NCBI GenBank assembly: GCA_934717185.1
Contig: CAKUYQ010000012.1
Coordinates: 17,440-81,439, forward strand
Origin: an uncultured Bacteroidales bacterium
Lineage (GTDB): Bacteria; Bacteroidota; Bacteroidia; Bacteroidales; UBA932
Direction: 5' to 3'
DNA: 64,000 bases
Numbering within the stretch: the first letter of the stretch is position 1; each line of letters opens with the position of its first letter. The notes beneath the pieces are model-generated. The model had not been told where the DNA came from, did not search any database, and saw only the letters and a list, made by a program, of their open reading frames with translations. Below, piece by piece: positions 1 through 9,607 of this stretch. The position numbers and the translations under genes are program-made.

Positions 1-183
1 TTAGGTATAATTGGCGGTATAGGTTTTACCATGTCTGTCTTTATAGACAATCTTGCATTCCCGGGGCATCAGGAGATTATCAATATTGGTAAAATTGCTA
101 TATTAGCGACCTCTTTTGTGGCTGCGTTGGTGGGAATGTTTGCCGTTGCCATCACTTCGCATAGTAAGCATGTTGAAAATTAG
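1..183 (+). CDS. nhaA: NhaA Na+/H+ antiporter, C-terminal end (partial)
   Basis: The last 60 codons of a gene entering from the left edge, in frame 1 and ending at TAG 181-183. The peptide carries GGIGFTMSVFID followed by LAF, the signature of the late transmembrane segments of NhaA antiporters, then one more hydrophobic segment and a short polar tail. NhaA exchanges cytoplasmic Na+ for external protons across the inner membrane. The upstream part and the regulation are outside the window. Confidence 0.85.
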   Translation, partial: LGIIGGIGFTMSVFIDNLAFPGHQEIINIGKIAILATSFVAALVGMFAVAITSHSKHVEN

Positions 184-320
184 ACGATTGCGACAGAAAA
201 AGCCTATACTTTTTGATTTTGCTTATTTGAAAAACAGGTGTGACAAAAGGGGAGAGCAGTTGTATTATATAGTGATACGTGGGTTGTAACAAAATATAAA
301 CATAATAAAAATTTATAAAG

Positions 321-1031
321 ATGAAGGTTTTAAGAAATTTGACAATTGCAGCTGCCGGTGCGTTGGTATTTGCATCTTGCTGCAACAACAGTGGTATGAA
401 GTGTCCTTATCCTGAGATTTCTACATCTCAATATGATTCTGCAAGTTATGCCATGGGTATATCTCTTGGCTCAATGATGAAAGGTTCAAATGTTACCGCA
501 ATTAATTTTGCAGAGTTCAATAAAGGTATAAAGGATGTTTTTGAGGGAAGGGATACTGCAATATCAGAGCAGCGTATTATGATGGCAATTAAAGGCTATA
601 TGGAGAAGGTTGGTGAATTGCAGACAGAGAAAGCAAAGAAAGAGGAGACTGCATTCTTTGAGAAGAACAAATCTGTTTCCGGCGTTGTTGAAACAGAGAG
701 CGGTTTGCAGTACAAAGTGGTAACAGAGGGTACCGGTATTGCTCCTGCTGTTTCAGATACAGTTGAGGTTAAATATGTTGGGAAGCTTCTTAACGATAAG
801 GAGTTTGACAATAGTAGAGGGGAGACTGTAAAATTCCCGTTGACCCGAGTTATAACGGGTTGGAGCGAAGGCCTTCAGCTTATGAAAGAGGGCGGTAAAT
901 ATGAGTTGTGGATCCCTGCAGAGTTGGGTTACGGTGATAGACAGATGGGACCTAATTTGCCTGCAAACTCTACTCTTCATTTTGAGGTTGAACTTGTAAA
1001 GGTTTATCCTGCTGCCGAGAGTACTAAATAG
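321..1031 (+). CDS. FKBP-type peptidyl-prolyl isomerase, lipoprotein
   Basis: A 236-residue protein with a lipoprotein signal: a short basic N-terminus, a hydrophobic stretch and a lipobox ending FASC, with the acylated Cys at about residue 20. Residues about 30-120 form the helical FKBP N-terminal (dimerisation) domain. Residues about 125-230 form the FKBP catalytic domain, with the typical VEVKYVGKL, FDNSRG and GWSEGLQLMKEGGKYELWIP blocks. It should catalyse proline cis-trans isomerisation and act as a chaperone for exported proteins in the periplasm, as FkpA and Mip proteins do. It stands alone, with a strong terminator just downstream. Confidence 0.93.
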   Translation: MKVLRNLTIAAAGALVFASCCNNSGMKCPYPEISTSQYDSASYAMGISLGSMMKGSNVTAINFAEFNKGIKDVFEGRDTAISEQRIMMAIKGYMEKVGELQTEKAKKEETAFFEKNKSVSGVVETESGLQYKVVTEGTGIAPAVSDTVEVKYVGKLLNDKEFDNSRGETVKFPLTRVITGWSEGLQLMKEGGKYELWIPAELGYGDRQMGPNLPANSTLHFEVELVKVYPAAESTK

Positions 1032-1062
1032 ACAGACAATAGAAGATAATTTTTAATAAAGG

Positions 1063-1106
1063 TGCAGGCCGGGCAGAAAAAACTGCCGCGGTCTGCCTGT
1101 TTTTTA
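1063..1106 (+). terminator. Intrinsic terminator of the FKBP gene
   Basis: A GC-rich stem, with GCAG/CTGC outside and GGCAG/CTGCC inside, closes on an A6 loop and is followed by a run of six T. It lies 30 bases after the FKBP stop codon. Confidence 0.8.
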
Positions 1107-1116
1107 TATTATTTCA

Positions 1117-1124
1117 TATCTTTG
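1117..1124 (+). promoter_or_regulatory. Bacteroidota -7 box (TATCTTTG)
   Basis: TATCTTTG matches TAnnTTTG, the -7 element of the Bacteroidota primary sigma factor. No clear -33 TTTG is seen at the usual distance. It would start a leader of about 180 nt for the 761-residue protein gene at 1306. Confidence 0.55.
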
Positions 1125-1265
1125 TAGCTTAAACTTAATATTTATTGTTAAGTTATTATTAAGAGAAGCTGTTTGAAAAGGGACATTTCTACTGCGAAAT
1201 TCCACTTTTTATGCAACTTCTTGGAAGAAAGAGAGGACGGCAGTGAACGGCTATCAGACTCTCAC

Positions 1266-1298
1266 AAATTTTTAATTATTTTTTTTAATTAAAAATTT
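1266..1298 (+). other. AT-only inverted repeat in the leader of the 1306 gene
   Basis: Arms AAATTTTTAATTA and TAATTAAAAATTT form a 13-bp perfect stem around a T loop, 7 bases before the ATG. It lacks GC pairs, so it is more likely to affect translation initiation, or simply to reflect AT-rich composition, than to be a terminator. Confidence 0.4.
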
Positions 1299-1305
1299 TG
1301 ATAGT

Positions 1306-3591
1306 ATGAAACGTGACAGGAAAGTAGTAGTTTATGGCTCTATGGCAGTTGTACTACTTGTTTGTATATGCGGATATCTGTTTTTTAGGTTGCTTAAAGA
1401 CGACAATAAAAACAATTCCGGTGCAGAAGTTGCTGTGCCGGAGTCCGTTATGCAGAATAGGGAGATGCTTAAAGCAATCCCTACAGATGCGGTTTTTGTT
1501 GCAACAGTAGATAAAACGGAGAGCATAACAGACAATCTTGGAGACTCTGTAAAGATTATTGATTTTATATGGAATACCCCTCTTCTTAAAGGACGGCCGG
1601 CAATAGTATCTCTGCATTACTCCTCTAAAAATGAGGTGTCTCTGCTTTTTGTATCAAATCTTTCCAATGTGGATGATGGTGTAAACAAAATGTTGGCGGT
1701 TATAAAAAGCTGCGGCGGAAGCAGATTCAAAGATTATAATGGGATTACCATATATGAGTCGGGAAGTCCGTCCAAGAGCTATTCTGCCATCTATAAGACC
1801 CTCTTTATAAACAGTAGTTCTTTTTACGTTGTAGAGGCGGCTATAAGGCACCTTAACAAGAATCTCTCTATTTTGGATAATGCAGATTTCAGCAATCTCC
1901 TGCAGAGATATGACAAAAGCGGCTATCTCTATTTCAACCATCAGCAGATGGGCAAACTCTTCTCCGGATGTGTGGAGTACGGCTGGCTTAAATACTCGGA
2001 CTTCTTTATGAGGCTGAGCAGATGGTCTGTTCTTGATTTTAGCCGTAACTCTATAGGAATGAAGGTAAATGCCAATATGCTTTGCGGAACGGACGAGAGC
2101 AACTATGCAACGGTGTATATGGGGCAAAAAAGCGGAGATTCCAAGATAGCGGAGATACTTCCTGCACAGACACTCTTTTTCTGTACAGTTCTTCTTCCTA
2201 ACAAAAAAGATTTTGAGAAGCGTTTTGGAAAATTCCTTGAGGTGAAGAAAAAGAACAGGTCATACGCAGAAAGGTTAGAAAAAGTGTCTAAAGGTAATAT
2301 TTCTCCAAATAAATTTAAGGATTCTCTTAGAATAGAGGAGGTAGCGGCCGCCTGGTGCAAATTTGGTGATTCGTATCAATGGGTAAACCTTGTAAGAACA
2401 GAGAAAGATAGTTGGTTTAAGAGCGTTACAGGCAGACTGTTTAAAGGAGAGCAGATACACGTTGCAGAGGAATACCCTTATAAAGGTTATTTGGAGGCTA
2501 TTTACGGAGAGCTTTTTTCGCATACGGAGGAGGAGTGCTTTACAAAAGTTGGCAACTGGTTCGTAATAGGGCCTAAGAGAATAGTGGAATCTTATGCCTC
2601 CGGTGATGCAAATTACTACTCTTTTGATAATTATATAAGCCAAACACCTGCAAAGGGATTTGCCGGTAGCAAAGCTGTATCAAAGATTTTTGTAAATATG
2701 TCTGAGGAGAAGGATTCTGTTTTAATGTTGCTACAGCCGCAGATGAGAGGTAAGATAGCATCTCAGATAGACAGCAATGATTTTTGTGCAATAACAATGG
2801 ATATATCTCCCAACAAGCAGCTCTCGCTGTCTGCAAATATAGATCTCTATATCACAAGGTTGGAGAGGAAACCTGTACCGCGCGAAAGGGAGCTTCCTGC
2901 AGGAGCTGTCATAACAGACAGTACTATAACCGTACCATCCGGGCCTTTCAAACTTGTTGATTTTGTAAATGGCGGCGAGTGTTTTTTGGAGCAGCAGCCC
3001 AATTATAAACTGAGTTATATAAACGGCCTTAAGAAGAGGGCTTGGACTATTGGGTTTGATTCACCTCTTGCAGGTATGGTGGAGCAGGCGGATATTTTCA
3101 AGAACGGAAAGCTTCAGATGTTCTTTATATCGGGAGACAAACTTTATGGATTGGACAGATTGGGGCGTTTTGTAAACGGGTATCCAAAGAGATTGGACAA
3201 AAATGTGGTTTTGGGTCCGCAACTCTTTGATTTGGAGGGTAACCGTGAATATTCATTTATGGCAATAGCAGATGACAATACCATTATTCACAGATATTTA
3301 AAGAGCGGCAAGCCGGTTCTTAACTGGAAAGATATACATAGTGAGCATTTTGTAAAGGCCCTGCCTGTGAATATGTTGATTAACGGAAAATTATACTGGA
3401 TTGTGAGGAATGCATATACTGTTGAGTTTTATACCGGGGCCGGGGTGCTTGTGGAGCAGAAGGACAAGAGGCGGAGAATTGCTCCCGATTCGCAGATTGA
3501 ACTTATAGGTGGTGCTGAGGTTAAGGTAACGGGGACAAATGACAAGGAGTTTGCCTTTAATGTTGAAACCGGCAAGACCAGGAGATTGTAG
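1306..3591 (+). CDS. Unknown membrane-anchored protein (DUF3352-like)
   Basis: A 761-residue protein with one N-terminal transmembrane segment at residues 7-29 and a long, presumably periplasmic remainder. I see no catalytic motif. The first ~500 residues contain scattered blocks on the statistics of hydrophobic beta-type strands, including IPTDAVFVATVDKTESI near the start, resembling the loosely defined DUF3352 family of Bacteroidota. The last third (about residues 530-761) has repeating short strand units such as KLYGLDRLGRFVNGYPKRL that could be a beta-propeller-like fold. It is followed closely by the small DUF4834-type gene and the MsbA-like exporter, so an envelope role is plausible, but this is inference. 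Confidence 0.6.
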   Translation: MKRDRKVVVYGSMAVVLLVCICGYLFFRLLKDDNKNNSGAEVAVPESVMQNREMLKAIPTDAVFVATVDKTESITDNLGDSVKIIDFIWNTPLLKGRPAIVSLHYSSKNEVSLLFVSNLSNVDDGVNKMLAVIKSCGGSRFKDYNGITIYESGSPSKSYSAIYKTLFINSSSFYVVEAAIRHLNKNLSILDNADFSNLLQRYDKSGYLYFNHQQMGKLFSGCVEYGWLKYSDFFMRLSRWSVLDFSRNSIGMKVNANMLCGTDESNYATVYMGQKSGDSKIAEILPAQTLFFCTVLLPNKKDFEKRFGKFLEVKKKNRSYAERLEKVSKGNISPNKFKDSLRIEEVAAAWCKFGDSYQWVNLVRTEKDSWFKSVTGRLFKGEQIHVAEEYPYKGYLEAIYGELFSHTEEECFTKVGNWFVIGPKRIVESYASGDANYYSFDNYISQTPAKGFAGSKAVSKIFVNMSEEKDSVLMLLQPQMRGKIASQIDSNDFCAITMDISPNKQLSLSANIDLYITRLERKPVPRERELPAGAVITDSTITVPSGPFKLVDFVNGGECFLEQQPNYKLSYINGLKKRAWTIGFDSPLAGMVEQADIFKNGKLQMFFISGDKLYGLDRLGRFVNGYPKRLDKNVVLGPQLFDLEGNREYSFMAIADDNTIIHRYLKSGKPVLNWKDIHSEHFVKALPVNMLINGKLYWIVRNAYTVEFYTGAGVLVEQKDKRRRIAPDSQIELIGGAEVKVTGTNDKEFAFNVETGKTRRL

Positions 3592-3615
3592 TTTATATTG
3601 TAACGATTTTTATTA

Positions 3616-3945
3616 ATGGAATTTATAGTAACTTTTCTACTGATTATATTTCTTGCGGCGTGGGTTGCCGGAAAGATATTCCCTTTTTTACTTAAAAGAT
3701 TTTTAAAAAGGAAGTTTGGAATTGATACTGCTGCGTTTAACGGTGAGAACGGTGGCAAGGAGACCAAGAGCTATTCCAATTACAAGGATGCAGATTCTGC
3801 CCGCGGACGTGAGAAGACAGAGGAGGAGAGACGTGTGGGACAGGTTACGGAGATTGTGGTAACGGAGGAGCGTGAGAAGATTATAGACAGCGATTTAGGG
3901 GAGTATGTTGAGTATGAGGAGATAAGTTATAACGAAAAGAAATAG
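3616..3945 (+). CDS. Small single-TM protein, DUF4834-like
   Basis: A 109-residue protein with a hydrophobic segment at residues 3-22, then a basic patch (LLKRFLKRKFG) and a very polar, Glu/Lys-rich tail ending in acidic residues. The layout, a TM segment plus RRFLKR-type patch and charged tail, fits the DUF4834 family of Bacteroidota, whose function is unknown. It lies 24 bases after the 761-residue gene and 32 bases before the ABC exporter, probably in one operon. The family assignment rests on size, layout and context. Confidence 0.6.
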   Translation: MEFIVTFLLIIFLAAWVAGKIFPFLLKRFLKRKFGIDTAAFNGENGGKETKSYSNYKDADSARGREKTEEERRVGQVTEIVVTEEREKIIDSDLGEYVEYEEISYNEKK

Positions 3946-3977
3946 CCTTACATTAAGAATTAAGAATAGAGTTGTAG

Positions 3978-5804
3978 ATGAAAGATTTTAAAAGATTGTT
4001 GGCGTATGCCAAACCATATAGCAGATTTTGGCCGGGTTATCTTATTCTGTCAATATTGTCTGTAATATTCGGTGTTGCCAACTACGCACTTATAAAGCCG
4101 CTTTTGGATATTCTGTTTAATCCGGAGCAGCTTACGCAACAGCTTGTAAAGCCTGAATTTAATCTGCTGAGTATAGATTATTACAGCGATATTTTCTATT
4201 ATTATCTTACCGAGATAATGAGAAACGGCCTGCTCAAGGGTCTGTTTTTTGTCTGCATGATACTGTTGGCAGCTTCGTTCGTCTCTAATCTTGCAAGGTA
4301 TCTGTCTCAGAGGATTCTTGTAAATATGCGTACCTATATAATGCAGAATATAAGGAGGGCGCTTTATGAGAAGATTATCTCTCTTAATGTGGGGTACTTC
4401 AATACAAGAAAGAAGGGAGATATACTTTCATCTATATCGAATGATGTTACCGAGGTACAGAATGGTGTTGCAAATAGTTTTCATGTCCTGTTCAGAGAGC
4501 CGCTTCTTATTATAGGCTTTTTGGCGGGACTTTTCTATATGTCTCCAAAACTTACAATAGTAACGTTGCTCACACTTCCGTTCTCGGCGTTGGTTATTGG
4601 CAGGATAAGCAGAAAATTGAAAAAGGGGGCTGTTGTCACTCAAGATCTTATGGGCAAGATTGTAAGCCATTTTGAGGAGGGTATATCGGGAATAAGAATA
4701 ATAAAGGGCTTTAATGCGCAAAAGTATGTTGAGGACAGGTTTGAAAAGACTAACGAGGAGCATAAGAGGAGCAGCAGAAGCATGTTCTACAAACAGGAAT
4801 TGGCCTCTCCGCTGTCTGAGTTTTTGGGCATAGGAGTTGCAACGGCGGTGCTGTTTTATGGCGGCTGGCTTCAGCTGCGGGGGCAACTTGGAATGGATAT
4901 GTCTACATTTGTTGTGTATATTGGCTTTTACTGGAGGGTGCTTGAACCTGCAAAGGCTATGGCCAATGCATACGCCAGCATTCAACGCGGAATGGTGTCG
5001 GGGCGCAGGCTGTTTGATATATTGGATGTTGAGAACCCTATTAAGGAGAAAGACAACGCTGTGGCTCTAAAGAGTTTTGAGAGGGATATTAAATTTGAGA
5101 ATGTTAATTTCTCTTACGGGAATGAGCCTGTGTTGAAGAATATAAATCTTACCATTCCAAAGGGCAAGATGATTGCAATTGTGGGTCCCTCGGGAGGCGG
5201 AAAGTCTACTATGGCAGATCTGTTGCCGCGGTTCTACGATATTGTAGATGGTGATATAGCCATTGACGGGCGTAATATAAAGGATTATACTCTTGGTTCT
5301 CTTATTGCCCAAATGGGCATAGTTACTCAGGAGGCTATCCTTTTTAATGATTCTGTTTACAATAACATTGCTTTCGGTATGGAAAATGTAAGGAGGGAGG
5401 ATGTTATTGAGGCGGCGAAGATAGCCAATGCTCATGAGTTCATTGTAGGGATGGAGAGAGGCTATGATACAAATATCGGAGACAGAGGGGGTAAATTGTC
5501 GGGAGGCCAGAGACAAAGACTTGCAATAGCGAGAGCGGTACTTAAGAATCCTCCTATACTTATCTTGGATGAGGCTACATCTGCATTGGATACCGAGAGC
5601 GAAAGGCTTGTTCAAGATGCACTTACCAATCTTATGAAGAACAGAACCTCTATTGTTATAGCGCACAGGCTGTCTACAATCCAATTTGCAGATGAGATTG
5701 TTGTGCTCCAGCATGGAGAGATTATAGAAAGAGGTACACATAACCAACTTATAGACAAGGGAGGGTTGTATTCTCACCTTTGCCAGTTACAGAATTTTAG
5801 TTGA
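3978..5804 (+). CDS. MsbA-like ABC exporter (permease-ATPase fusion)
   Basis: A 608-residue half-transporter. The N-terminal ~340 residues hold the type I exporter membrane domain with six predicted helices. The ATPase domain follows: Walker A GPSGGGKST at about residue 402, Q-loop in MGIVTQEAIL, signature LSGGQRQRLAIARA at about 507, Walker B ILILDEATSALD at about 527, and the H-loop in IVIAHRLST. All catalytic residues are present. Close relatives in Bacteroidota are annotated as lipid A/multidrug exporters, flipping a lipid or drug across the inner membrane using ATP as a homodimer. It is followed after 16 bases by an acyl-CoA ligase. Confidence 0.9.
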   Translation: MKDFKRLLAYAKPYSRFWPGYLILSILSVIFGVANYALIKPLLDILFNPEQLTQQLVKPEFNLLSIDYYSDIFYYYLTEIMRNGLLKGLFFVCMILLAASFVSNLARYLSQRILVNMRTYIMQNIRRALYEKIISLNVGYFNTRKKGDILSSISNDVTEVQNGVANSFHVLFREPLLIIGFLAGLFYMSPKLTIVTLLTLPFSALVIGRISRKLKKGAVVTQDLMGKIVSHFEEGISGIRIIKGFNAQKYVEDRFEKTNEEHKRSSRSMFYKQELASPLSEFLGIGVATAVLFYGGWLQLRGQLGMDMSTFVVYIGFYWRVLEPAKAMANAYASIQRGMVSGRRLFDILDVENPIKEKDNAVALKSFERDIKFENVNFSYGNEPVLKNINLTIPKGKMIAIVGPSGGGKSTMADLLPRFYDIVDGDIAIDGRNIKDYTLGSLIAQMGIVTQEAILFNDSVYNNIAFGMENVRREDVIEAAKIANAHEFIVGMERGYDTNIGDRGGKLSGGQRQRLAIARAVLKNPPILILDEATSALDTESERLVQDALTNLMKNRTSIVIAHRLSTIQFADEIVVLQHGEIIERGTHNQLIDKGGLYSHLCQLQNFS

Positions 5805-5820
5805 ATTAAAAGTATTGAAT

Positions 5821-7482
5821 ATGATAGAACAAACACTTAGTCAGTTGATAGAGAGCAGTATAAAGGAGCATTGGGATCTCCCTGCGCTTTCAGATTATAA
5901 AGGTGTAACATTGCATTACAGGGATTTGGCGAGAAGGATAGAGAAGTTGCATATTATCTTTGAGGAGTGCGGACTCAGAAGGGGAGACAAGGTTGCGATA
6001 TGTTCCAGAAACCAGGCAAACTGGGGTGTGGTATTCCTTGCATGTATAACCTACGGCGCTGTTCCTGTTCCAATATTGCATGAGTTCAAGGCCGGAAATA
6101 TCCACCATATAGTTAATCATTCAGACAGTAGGATTCTTTTCTGCGGAGATGTGATATGGGAGAGCCTTTCGCAATCTGAGATGCCTAATCTTGAGGCGAT
6201 TATACAGATAAATGATTTCTCTATGCTCTATGTGAGCAGAGATGAGATAATGTATGCACGCGAGCATCTTAACTATAAGTTTGGGGAGAAGTACCCGGCT
6301 CGTTTCTCAAAATCTGATGTCTCTTATTGTCACGATGCTCTTCCCGACAATCTTGCAATGATAAGTTATACATCGGGAACATCGGGCTTTTCAAAGGGGG
6401 TTATGATCCCTCACAGGGCATTGCTTTCAAATATAGAGTTTGCAAAGGGTGTTCACCCTCAAATCGGCTCCTCTTCTAATGTAGTATCCATGCTCCCGTC
6501 TGCGCATATGTACGGGTTCATGTTCGAGTTCCTCTTTGAGATTACAGTTGGCGCTCATGTGCAGTTCCTTACCAGAATCCCGAGCCCAAGAATTATTCTT
6601 GAGGCTTTTGATACCATAAAGCCCGATCTGATTATCGCGGTACCGTTGATTATTGAGAAGATATATAAGCAGAAGTTGCAGCCTATACTCAACAAGATGA
6701 GTGTAAAGGTGTTGCTAAAGGTGCCTGTTATAGATCAGAAGATACAGCAGCGCATAAAGGATGAGCTTGTAAAATCTTTTGGAGGCAACTTTAAGGAGAT
6801 TATCATTGGAGGCGCTCCGTTCAACAAGGAGGCAGATGCTTTCTTCCATAAGATAGGTTTCCCTTATACTATAGGTTACGGCATGACTGAATGTGCTCCT
6901 ATAATATCGTATGCTCCGTGGAAAGAGCTCAAGTTGTATTCTTGCGGACGTGTTGCCCCTAATATGGAGATAAGGATAGATTCAACGGATCCGGTAAATG
7001 TTCCGGGAGAGATTCAGGTCAAAGGGGCTAATGTGATGCTTGGATATTATAAGAATCCCGAGGCGACGGCAGCATCCTTTACAGAGGATGGCTGGATGAA
7101 GACAGGCGATATGGGTGTATTGGACAGAGATGGTTTTCTGTTCATCAAAGGCCGTTGCAAGAGTATGATTCTTGGCCCGTCCGGGCAGAATATATATCCG
7201 GAGGAGATAGAGAGTGTTATTAATAATATGCCATATGTTTCTGAATCTCTTGTTATTGAGGATAACGGCAAACTTGTGGCTCTTGTATATCCGGATATGG
7301 ATGCGGCTGCGGCAGATGGTATTACCGGAGGTGTTGGCATACAAAAGAAGATGGATGAGATTATAGGACAGGTTAATGTAGATATGCCTAACTATTCAAA
7401 GATTGCCGAGGTAAGAATCTATCCGGAGGAGTTTGAGAAGACCCCTAAGCGGAGTATAAAGAGGTACCTGTACCAGAAATAG
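5821..7482 (+). CDS. Long-chain fatty-acid-CoA ligase (AMP-binding)
   Basis: An adenylate-forming enzyme of 553 residues, activating a fatty acid to acyl-AMP and then acyl-CoA. The P-loop-like A3 motif SYTSGTSGFSKGV, the A5 motif GYGMTECAP, the A7 block TGDMGVLDRDG and the A8 hinge KGRCKSMI are all visible, and the C-terminus carries the A10 lysine region KTPKRSIKRYL. An in-frame TTG at 5815 lies upstream, but ATG 5821 is the more likely start. It sits 16 bases after the MsbA-like gene, so both may serve membrane lipid or lipid A metabolism. A MITE-like fragment follows its stop codon. Confidence 0.9.
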   Translation: MIEQTLSQLIESSIKEHWDLPALSDYKGVTLHYRDLARRIEKLHIIFEECGLRRGDKVAICSRNQANWGVVFLACITYGAVPVPILHEFKAGNIHHIVNHSDSRILFCGDVIWESLSQSEMPNLEAIIQINDFSMLYVSRDEIMYAREHLNYKFGEKYPARFSKSDVSYCHDALPDNLAMISYTSGTSGFSKGVMIPHRALLSNIEFAKGVHPQIGSSSNVVSMLPSAHMYGFMFEFLFEITVGAHVQFLTRIPSPRIILEAFDTIKPDLIIAVPLIIEKIYKQKLQPILNKMSVKVLLKVPVIDQKIQQRIKDELVKSFGGNFKEIIIGGAPFNKEADAFFHKIGFPYTIGYGMTECAPIISYAPWKELKLYSCGRVAPNMEIRIDSTDPVNVPGEIQVKGANVMLGYYKNPEATAASFTEDGWMKTGDMGVLDRDGFLFIKGRCKSMILGPSGQNIYPEEIESVINNMPYVSESLVIEDNGKLVALVYPDMDAAAADGITGGVGIQKKMDEIIGQVNVDMPNYSKIAEVRIYPEEFEKTPKRSIKRYLYQK

Positions 7483-7488
7483 ACTAGT

Positions 7489-7520
7489 ATTTTTTAAGAT
7501 TACTTAAAACGGTTTCTTAG
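7489..7520. repeat. Fragment of a MITE-like repeat
   Basis: ATTTTTTAAGATTACT followed by TTAAAACGGTTTCTTA resembles the ends of the repeats at 26113-26203 and 40832-40944. Only about 30 bases are preserved, between the acyl-CoA ligase and the dCMP deaminase gene. Confidence 0.45.
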
Positions 7521-7542
7521 TATTGGCTAATTTTAAAAGGTT

Positions 7543-7983
7543 ATGATGAGCAGTGATAAACAGTCTCAATTTGATAAGAGTTATCTTAAGATGGCCTCTA
7601 TATGGGCAGATAACTCCTATTGTAACAGGCGTAAGGTTGGCGCTTTGATAGTAAAGGATAGGATGATCATCTCTGATGGTTACAACGGTACCCCTTGCGG
7701 GTTTGACAATGTTTGTGAGGATGAGCACGGTTTCACGTATCCCTATGTTCTTCATGCCGAGGCTAATGCCATAACGAAAGTAGCCAAATCCAACAACAGC
7801 TCCAATGGCGCAACTTTGTATGTTACCGCGGCTCCGTGCCTTGAATGTGCAAAATTGATTATCCAAGCCGGAATTGTAAGGTTGGTTTACAGGGATGATT
7901 ATAGAATTATGGATGGAATAGAACTCCTGCAGAGGGCCGGAATAGAGGTTGTAAGGATACCTGCGGAGGAGTTGGATAAATAA
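7543..7983 (+). CDS. Deoxycytidylate (dCMP) deaminase
   Basis: A 146-residue zinc deaminase. The zinc ligands are the His of HAEANAI (about residue 73, with the catalytic Glu) and the two Cys of PCLEC (about residues 97-101). The N-terminal block WADNSYCNRRKVGALIV is typical of the dCMP deaminase/ComEB family. It converts dCMP to dUMP, feeding thymidylate synthesis in the cytoplasm. Length is normal for the family. The gene is 15 bases upstream of the S41 protease gene, so they are probably co-transcribed. Confidence 0.92.
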   Translation: MMSSDKQSQFDKSYLKMASIWADNSYCNRRKVGALIVKDRMIISDGYNGTPCGFDNVCEDEHGFTYPYVLHAEANAITKVAKSNNSSNGATLYVTAAPCLECAKLIIQAGIVRLVYRDDYRIMDGIELLQRAGIEVVRIPAEELDK

Positions 7984-7998
7984 GATATATAGTTAGTT

Positions 7999-9588
7999 AT
8001 GGGTAATTTATCGGCCGTTAAATGGCAAAAATATCTGCTTATAGTATTGGTGATATTTATAGGGTTGAGAATATGTAATATTTTTTTGCCGGGAAGCAAG
8101 AAAATAGATGTGGGGAATCACAAATGGGACAAGTTACTGGTGATTTTGGATGAGATAGAGAAGAATTATGTAGATTCAATTAATTACAAGGATCTTGTTG
8201 AGAAGTCTCTTCCGTATATAATGGAGAACCTCGACCCTCATTCGACATATCTCCCTCCGGCAGATTTAGAGAAGGCAGAGGGGGAACTTGTGGGTAATTT
8301 CAGCGGTATAGGGGTACAGTTCAATGTCCCTAATGATACAGCTGTAATAATTAATGTTATTCCCGGAGGACCATCCGAGAGGGTGGGTATCTTGTCGGGA
8401 GACAGAATAGTAAAGGTAAACGGTGAGAATGTGGCAGGTGTAAATTTCCCGCAGGATTCTCTTATCAAGAGGCTTAGGGGGCAGAGGGGAACAACTGTAC
8501 AGATGGATATAAAGAGAGGAGAGGAGATTGTTCCGTTCACGGTAAAGAGAGATGTTATTCCTGTGAACAGTGTAGATGCCGCATTTATGGTTAATGACAC
8601 GCTTGCGTATGTAAAGTTGTCCAAGTTTACGAGGACAAGTTACAAGGAGTTTGTTGAAAGGGTGATTCCTTTGAGGGCAAAGGGGATGAGTTCGCTTGTT
8701 TTTGATTTGAGGGAGAATACCGGAGGCTATTTTGACCAGGCTCTTCTGCTTGCAAATGAGTTCCTTAATAAAGGGGATCTTATTGTCTATATGGAGGGCA
8801 AGCACAGGCCAAGGCAGGATTTTCACGCAGACGGAACAGGCAAGCTAAAGGATATAACGCTGTATATACTTATAGATGAAGGTTCTGCTTCTTCTTCTGA
8901 GATTTTTGCCGGTGCAATGCAGGATAACGACAGGGCCACCATACTTGGAAGAAGGTCATACGGAAAGGGGCTTGTGCAGGAACCGGTCTATTTTAATGAC
9001 GGTTCCGGTATCAGGCTTACCGTTGCCCGCTTCTATTCTCCTACCGGACGTTGTATTCAAAAACCGTACGGAGCGGATTATCAATATGATATAATTGAGC
9101 GCTACAGGCATGGGGAGATGATGGTTGCAGATAGTATAAAGATAAATGATTCTCTCAGATATGAGACTCCAAAGGGTAAAGTGGTGTATGGCGGCGGCGG
9201 TATTGTTCCGGATATCTTTGTTCCTATAGATACTGCAGGTGTAACCAAATTTATGATAGACGGAAACAGAAAGAGCCTTATTGTAAAATACAGCATAAAA
9301 CTTGCTGATATTTACAGGGCGCAGCTAAGAGAGATTAAAACAGTTGAACAGCTTGATGCATTGTTGAATAAGATGAATTTAGAAAAAGGTTATCTTGAGT
9401 ATGCCGCTGCAAACGGGGTTGTTCCTGCTCCGGGAGAATGGGAGAAGTCTGAGTTTGTTGTAATTACTCAGCTCAAAGGACTTATGGGAAGGAATACTCA
9501 GTTAGACGATGATGCCTTTTATCCGTACATTCTAAAGATAGATAACGCAATGTATCCCATAACGGGAAAACCTATTCAAAGAAATTAA
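7999..9588 (+). CDS. C-terminal processing protease, S41 family (CtpA-like)
   Basis: A 529-residue exported serine protease. One N-terminal TM segment (residues about 12-27) anchors it in the inner membrane. A PDZ domain (about 95-170, with SGIGVQFNV and GDRIVKVNGENV) precedes the S41 catalytic core: DEGSASSSE at about 294-301 holds the nucleophile Ser, and RRSYGKGLVQ at about 318 holds the general-base Lys. These proteases trim or degrade periplasmic proteins from the C-terminus. The region after residue ~430 is a family-typical C-terminal helical extension. It is followed by rpiB after 19 bases. Confidence 0.93.
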   Translation: MGNLSAVKWQKYLLIVLVIFIGLRICNIFLPGSKKIDVGNHKWDKLLVILDEIEKNYVDSINYKDLVEKSLPYIMENLDPHSTYLPPADLEKAEGELVGNFSGIGVQFNVPNDTAVIINVIPGGPSERVGILSGDRIVKVNGENVAGVNFPQDSLIKRLRGQRGTTVQMDIKRGEEIVPFTVKRDVIPVNSVDAAFMVNDTLAYVKLSKFTRTSYKEFVERVIPLRAKGMSSLVFDLRENTGGYFDQALLLANEFLNKGDLIVYMEGKHRPRQDFHADGTGKLKDITLYILIDEGSASSSEIFAGAMQDNDRATILGRRSYGKGLVQEPVYFNDGSGIRLTVARFYSPTGRCIQKPYGADYQYDIIERYRHGEMMVADSIKINDSLRYETPKGKVVYGGGGIVPDIFVPIDTAGVTKFMIDGNRKSLIVKYSIKLADIYRAQLREIKTVEQLDALLNKMNLEKGYLEYAAANGVVPAPGEWEKSEFVVITQLKGLMGRNTQLDDDAFYPYILKIDNAMYPITGKPIQRN

Positions 9589-9607
9589 CTTACAAATAAT
9601 TTATAAA

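Noticed and set aside
5067..5777. 236-codon minus-strand frame opposite the ABC transporter
   Set aside because: The plus strand carries complete ATPase motifs; the opposite frame has no recognisable feature.
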